Shown: in pieces, positions 4,579 to 6,948 of the stretch
Layout: every line of letters begins with the position of its first letter
Numbering within the stretch: the stretch's first letter is position 1
Assembly (NCBI GenBank): GCA_001604435.1
Contig: LVBO01000502.1
Span: 1 to 6,948, forward strand
DNA: 6,948 nucleotides
Source of the DNA: Synergistales bacterium Syner_01
Lineage (GTDB): Bacteria > Synergistota > Synergistia > Synergistales > Aminobacteriaceae
Direction of reading: 5' to 3'
Program-made: the position numbers and the translations under genes
The notes under the pieces: model-generated
Databases searched by the model: none
Told to the model about the DNA's origin: nothing
The model's input: the letters and a program-made list of their open reading frames with translations, nothing else

Positions 4579-6636
4579 ATGCCCGTCCGAACCGACCGCG
4601 AGGACGAACGCGGCACGATGCGCATCGCCGGGCTGGACCTGCCCGTCCACACCTTCAACACCGTCGTCGTGGGCACCGGGTGCGCCGGGTACAACGCCGC
4701 AGACACGCTCGTTTCTCTGGGGCAGGAGGACGTCGCCGTCGTCACCGAGGGCGTGAACATGGGAACGTCGCGCAACACCGGCTCGGACAAGCAGACCTAC
4801 TACAAGCTCACCCTCGCCGGGAGCGAGCCCGACTCCGTCCATAGCATGGCCGAAACGCTCTTCTCCGGCGGCTCCATGCACGGCGACATCGCGCTCGTCG
4901 AGGCCGCCATGAGCGCGCGCGGCTTCTACAAGCTGGTCAATCTCGGCGTCCCCTTCCCCCACAACGCCTTCGGCGAGTACGTCGGCTACAAGACCGACCA
5001 CGACCCGCGCCAGCGCGCCACCTCCTGCGGCCCGCTAACCTCCCGCCTGATGACCGAGCACCTTCAGAAGAGCGTCGAGCAGAAGGGCATCCCCGTCTTC
5101 GACGGCTTCCGAGTCGTCGGAATTCTCACCGAGGGCAACCCCAAGCGCGCCGTCGGTCTCGTCGCCATCGACGCCGCGAACTTCGACGAAACCACCTTCG
5201 GCCTGACCGTCTTCAACTGCACCAACATCGTCTACGCCGTCGGGGGGCCGTCCGGAATCTACCGCTCCTCCGTCTACCCGCAGAGCCAGACCTGCGCAAC
5301 CGGCGTCGCGCTGGAGGCCGGGGCGAAGGGTGTCAACCTCACCGAGTCGCAGTACGGCATCGCCTCCACGAAGTTCCGCTGGAACCTCTCCGGCACCTAC
5401 CAGCAGGTGATCCCCACCTATATCTCCACCGACAAGGACGGCGGCGACGCCCGCGAGTTCCTCGACGACTACTTCGAGACCACCGGCGGCATGCTCAACG
5501 CCACCTTCCTCAAAGGCTACCAGTGGCCGTTCGACCCGCGCAAGCTGGGCAAGGGGGGCTCCTCCATCGTCGACATCGCCGTCTTCACCGAGACGCGCGT
5601 CAAGGGGCGTCGCGTCTTCCTCGACTTCCGCGTCAACCCCTCCAGAGGAGGCGACGAAAACGGCCTGCACACGGAGCTGCTGAACGACGTCGCCCGCGAC
5701 TACCTCGAAAAGTCGCACGCCCTGCTGGACACGCCGCTGCACCGCCTGCTGAAGATGAACCCCCTGGCCTACAAGCTCTACCTGGACAACGGCATCGACC
5801 TGAAGAGCGAACGGCTGGAGATCGACGTCTGCGCCCAGCACAACAACGGCGGCCTCGCCGCGAACATCTGGTGGGAGAGCGACCTGCAACACTTCTTCCC
5901 CGTCGGCGAAGTCAACGGAACCTTCGGCGTCTACCGCCCCGGAGGATCGGCCCTCAACTCCACCCAGACAGGCAGTACGCGCGCCGCCCAGTACATCGCC
6001 GCCAAATACCGCGAAGAACCGCCAACGCCGGACGCCCTCGCGCAGGCGGCGGAACCCGCGCTGCGCAAACTCTTCGCTCTGGCGAAGACCTTCCGCGAGA
6101 ACGCCGCCCGCAGCGATGCAGCCGACCCGCGCGTACTCCGCGAACGCTACCAGCGCAGAATGGACGAAGCGGGCGCGATGATCCGCCCCGCCCACCTCGT
6201 CGGCAAAGCCGTCGACGACTGCCGCCGCGACCTCGAAACCATGGCACGCGAAACCGGCGCGGCCGACGCCCGGCAGATGACCGACGCCTTCATCAACCGC
6301 GACATCCTGCTCACCCAGCTCGCCTACCTCTCCGCCATCGACGAGTACATCCGGAAGGGAGGCAAAAGCCGGGGATCCTACCTCGTCCGCGGCGCGGAGG
6401 GGCTTGACTCCGGCGCTTCGGCAGGCGGCCTCGACGTAAGCGAATGCGCGCAACAAGGAATCCCCGTCGAGCTGGACGACGGCGCGTTTTCCGACCGGGT
6501 GTGCGAAGTGACGCTGGACGCCGAGGCGATGCGGTGCAGCTTCGAGTGGAAGGCCGTGCGACCGATACCGGCGAATTACGACGACTGGTTCGAGAATGTG
6601 TATAATGCGTTTATCAGGGGCGAGGTGGTGGGGTGA
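4579..6636 (+). CDS. FAD-binding oxidoreductase of the fumarate reductase/succinate dehydrogenase flavoprotein superfamily
   Basis: This 685-residue protein has no signal peptide or membrane segment, so it should be cytoplasmic. The dinucleotide-binding motif VVVGTGCAGYNAAD (29-42, GxGxxG at 32-37) holds the FAD ADP moiety. The second FAD region, FFPVGEVNG and YRPGGSALNSTQTGSTRAA (439-470), matches the family's GE and RLGGNSL segments. By eye, His421 (AQHNNGG) and Arg453 (YRPGG) match substrate-site residues of SdhA/FrdA, and SRGSY (597-601) matches their C-terminal SRGAH motif. Other positions differ. There is no His in the GTSRNTGSDK segment (62-71), so FAD is probably not covalently bound. 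QFHPT is replaced by QYGIA (258-262), and the region of the catalytic Arg reads LGKGGSSIVD (323-332). It is therefore probably not a fumarate reductase. The helical region is about 480-595. No iron-sulfur or cytochrome subunit is adjacent. Its electron partner and substrate are unknown. It may act in the same pathway as the SDR. Confidence 0.88.
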   Translation: MPVRTDREDERGTMRIAGLDLPVHTFNTVVVGTGCAGYNAADTLVSLGQEDVAVVTEGVNMGTSRNTGSDKQTYYKLTLAGSEPDSVHSMAETLFSGGSMHGDIALVEAAMSARGFYKLVNLGVPFPHNAFGEYVGYKTDHDPRQRATSCGPLTSRLMTEHLQKSVEQKGIPVFDGFRVVGILTEGNPKRAVGLVAIDAANFDETTFGLTVFNCTNIVYAVGGPSGIYRSSVYPQSQTCATGVALEAGAKGVNLTESQYGIASTKFRWNLSGTYQQVIPTYISTDKDGGDAREFLDDYFETTGGMLNATFLKGYQWPFDPRKLGKGGSSIVDIAVFTETRVKGRRVFLDFRVNPSRGGDENGLHTELLNDVARDYLEKSHALLDTPLHRLLKMNPLAYKLYLDNGIDLKSERLEIDVCAQHNNGGLAANIWWESDLQHFFPVGEVNGTFGVYRPGGSALNSTQTGSTRAAQYIAAKYREEPPTPDALAQAAEPALRKLFALAKTFRENAARSDAADPRVLRERYQRRMDEAGAMIRPAHLVGKAVDDCRRDLETMARETGAADARQMTDAFINRDILLTQLAYLSAIDEYIRKGGKSRGSYLVRGAEGLDSGASAGGLDVSECAQQGIPVELDDGAFSDRVCEVTLDAEAMRCSFEWKAVRPIPANYDDWFENVYNAFIRGEVVG

Positions 6637-6642
6637 GTTTGG

Positions 6643-6657
6643 GAAATGTCCAAAGTT
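6643..6657 (+). repeat. Direct repeat, copy 1 (15 bases, one mismatch to copy at 6904-6918)
   Basis: GAAATGTCCAAAGTT here matches GAAATGGCCAAAGTT at 6904-6918 in 14 of 15 positions, in the same orientation, 261 bases apart. Copy 1 lies 6 bases after the flavoprotein stop. The cause is unknown; A-rich composition makes chance matches easier. Confidence 0.4.
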
Positions 6658-6781
6658 TTCGCCCGAAAAAAGATTTGAAGGCCGCTATAGGTTGCTTATT
6701 CTCAAGATAAGGAACACGTCGTCACTAAGCGTAGGTCCACTGCCCTGCAAAAAAAGATCAGAAACAAGCACAAGTGACAGA

Positions 6782-6948
6782 TCAACACTCCTTGTTCTCT
6801 TCTGGGGTATAAGGCAGTAAGTCGTACAACCAATTAACGATAGCTTCTCGAATTGCTTCATCACACATTAGATGAGTTTTCGTGCGTTGTTTGTTGCATA
6901 ATAGAAATGGCCAAAGTTGCAAAGTAGAATTCCCCAGTCTTGCAAGGG
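6782..6948 (-). CDS. Possible C-terminal end of an unrecognised protein (partial, runs off right edge)
   Basis: The minus strand stays open for at least 54 codons from the right edge to a TGA at 6782-6784, ending IREAIVNWLYDLLPYTPEEN plus KEC. No start is needed because it would lie outside the window; the only internal ATG would give 28 residues. It would be convergent with the flavoprotein gene. The mixed charged and hydrophobic ending looks protein-like, and I do not recognise a family. An open frame of this length can occur by chance, so this is tentative. A transposase or other accessory gene would fit the A+T-rich context, but no signature shows it. Confidence 0.3.
   Translation of the reverse strand, partial: LARLGNSTLQLWPFLLCNKQRTKTHLMCDEAIREAIVNWLYDLLPYTPEENKEC

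Larger units (their letters stand above)
6637..6948. other. A+T-rich tail after the flavoprotein operon
   Basis: Base composition drops sharply from the G+C-rich coding DNA to a clearly more A+T-rich stretch directly after the flavoprotein stop codon. I see no RNA gene. The only hairpins are weak: TTTTCG/CGAAAA at 6656-6669 with a 2-base loop, and CTTAT/ATAAG at 6695-6711. Neither is a convincing terminator. The contents are a short direct repeat and a possible minus-strand gene end. The composition change may mark acquired DNA or the edge of a mobile element. Confidence 0.5.

Noticed and set aside
5035..6456. A minus-strand open frame of 473 codons antisense to the flavoprotein
   Set aside because: Val/Gly/Ala/Glu-rich composition without motifs, lying wholly within a well-supported plus-strand gene. 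No ribosome site was identified.
6656..6669. TTTTCGCCCGAAAA as a terminator hairpin after the flavoprotein
   Set aside because: The arms are mostly A/T and the perfect stem leaves only a 2-base loop. The following A-run is not a U-tract in the plus-strand transcript.
6596..6820. A 74-codon plus-strand open frame spanning the end of the flavoprotein
   Set aside because: It overlaps the flavoprotein C-terminus in another frame and has no ribosome site, no motif and a random-looking composition.
1..6948. CRISPR array, tRNA or rRNA genes, toxin-antitoxin pair or defence system
   Set aside because: I found no regularly spaced repeats, no cloverleaf or rRNA-like segments, and no small paired genes or nuclease motifs on either strand.

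Overview
The window reads as chromosomal DNA from a G+C-rich, diderm (Gram-negative) bacterium, probably an anaerobe. The diderm call rests on a TolC-type outer-membrane protein beside an RND inner-membrane permease. The anaerobe call rests on a soluble fumarate-reductase-like flavoprotein with no visible respiratory partner. Strong third-position G/C bias leaves very long open frames antisense to the real genes. A Synergistota-like origin is possible, but nothing here fixes the taxon.

There are two divergent transcription units around a compact control region (about 3596-3796). The minus-strand unit runs leftward: a TetR-family regulator (2969-3595), an RND efflux permease (1347-2972), a TolC-type outer-membrane factor (30-1328), and a further gene that has only just begun when the window ends (1-16). 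The genes are packed tightly, and tetR and the RND gene overlap by ATGA. This is the layout of a self-regulated drug or solute efflux operon. The permease is broken or unusual: it ends shortly after the sixth membrane helix, at about half the normal RND length. A short remnant in another frame, ending in ATGA at the tolC start codon, suggests an internal deletion with frameshift.

The control region holds a near-consensus minus-strand sigma70 promoter (TTGACA-17-TACAAT) with a TetR-type palindrome (TGACCGACGGTCA) just downstream of it. It also holds a plus-strand extended -10 promoter (TGCTATACT) followed at the expected start point by a perfect 20-bp palindrome (3750-3769).

The plus-strand unit encodes a classical short-chain dehydrogenase (3797-4576) and, two bases after its stop codon, a 685-residue FAD protein of the fumarate reductase/succinate dehydrogenase flavoprotein superfamily (4579-6636). 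The flavoprotein keeps the FAD fold and two substrate-site residues. It appears to lack the covalent-FAD histidine, the QFHPT histidine and the catalytic arginine of true fumarate reductases. The pair looks like a catabolic redox module for an unidentified oxygenated substrate.

The last 312 bases (6637-6948) are clearly more A+T-rich than the rest. They contain no convincing terminator, one near-perfect 15-base direct repeat, and a minus-strand open frame running off the right edge that may be the end of another gene.
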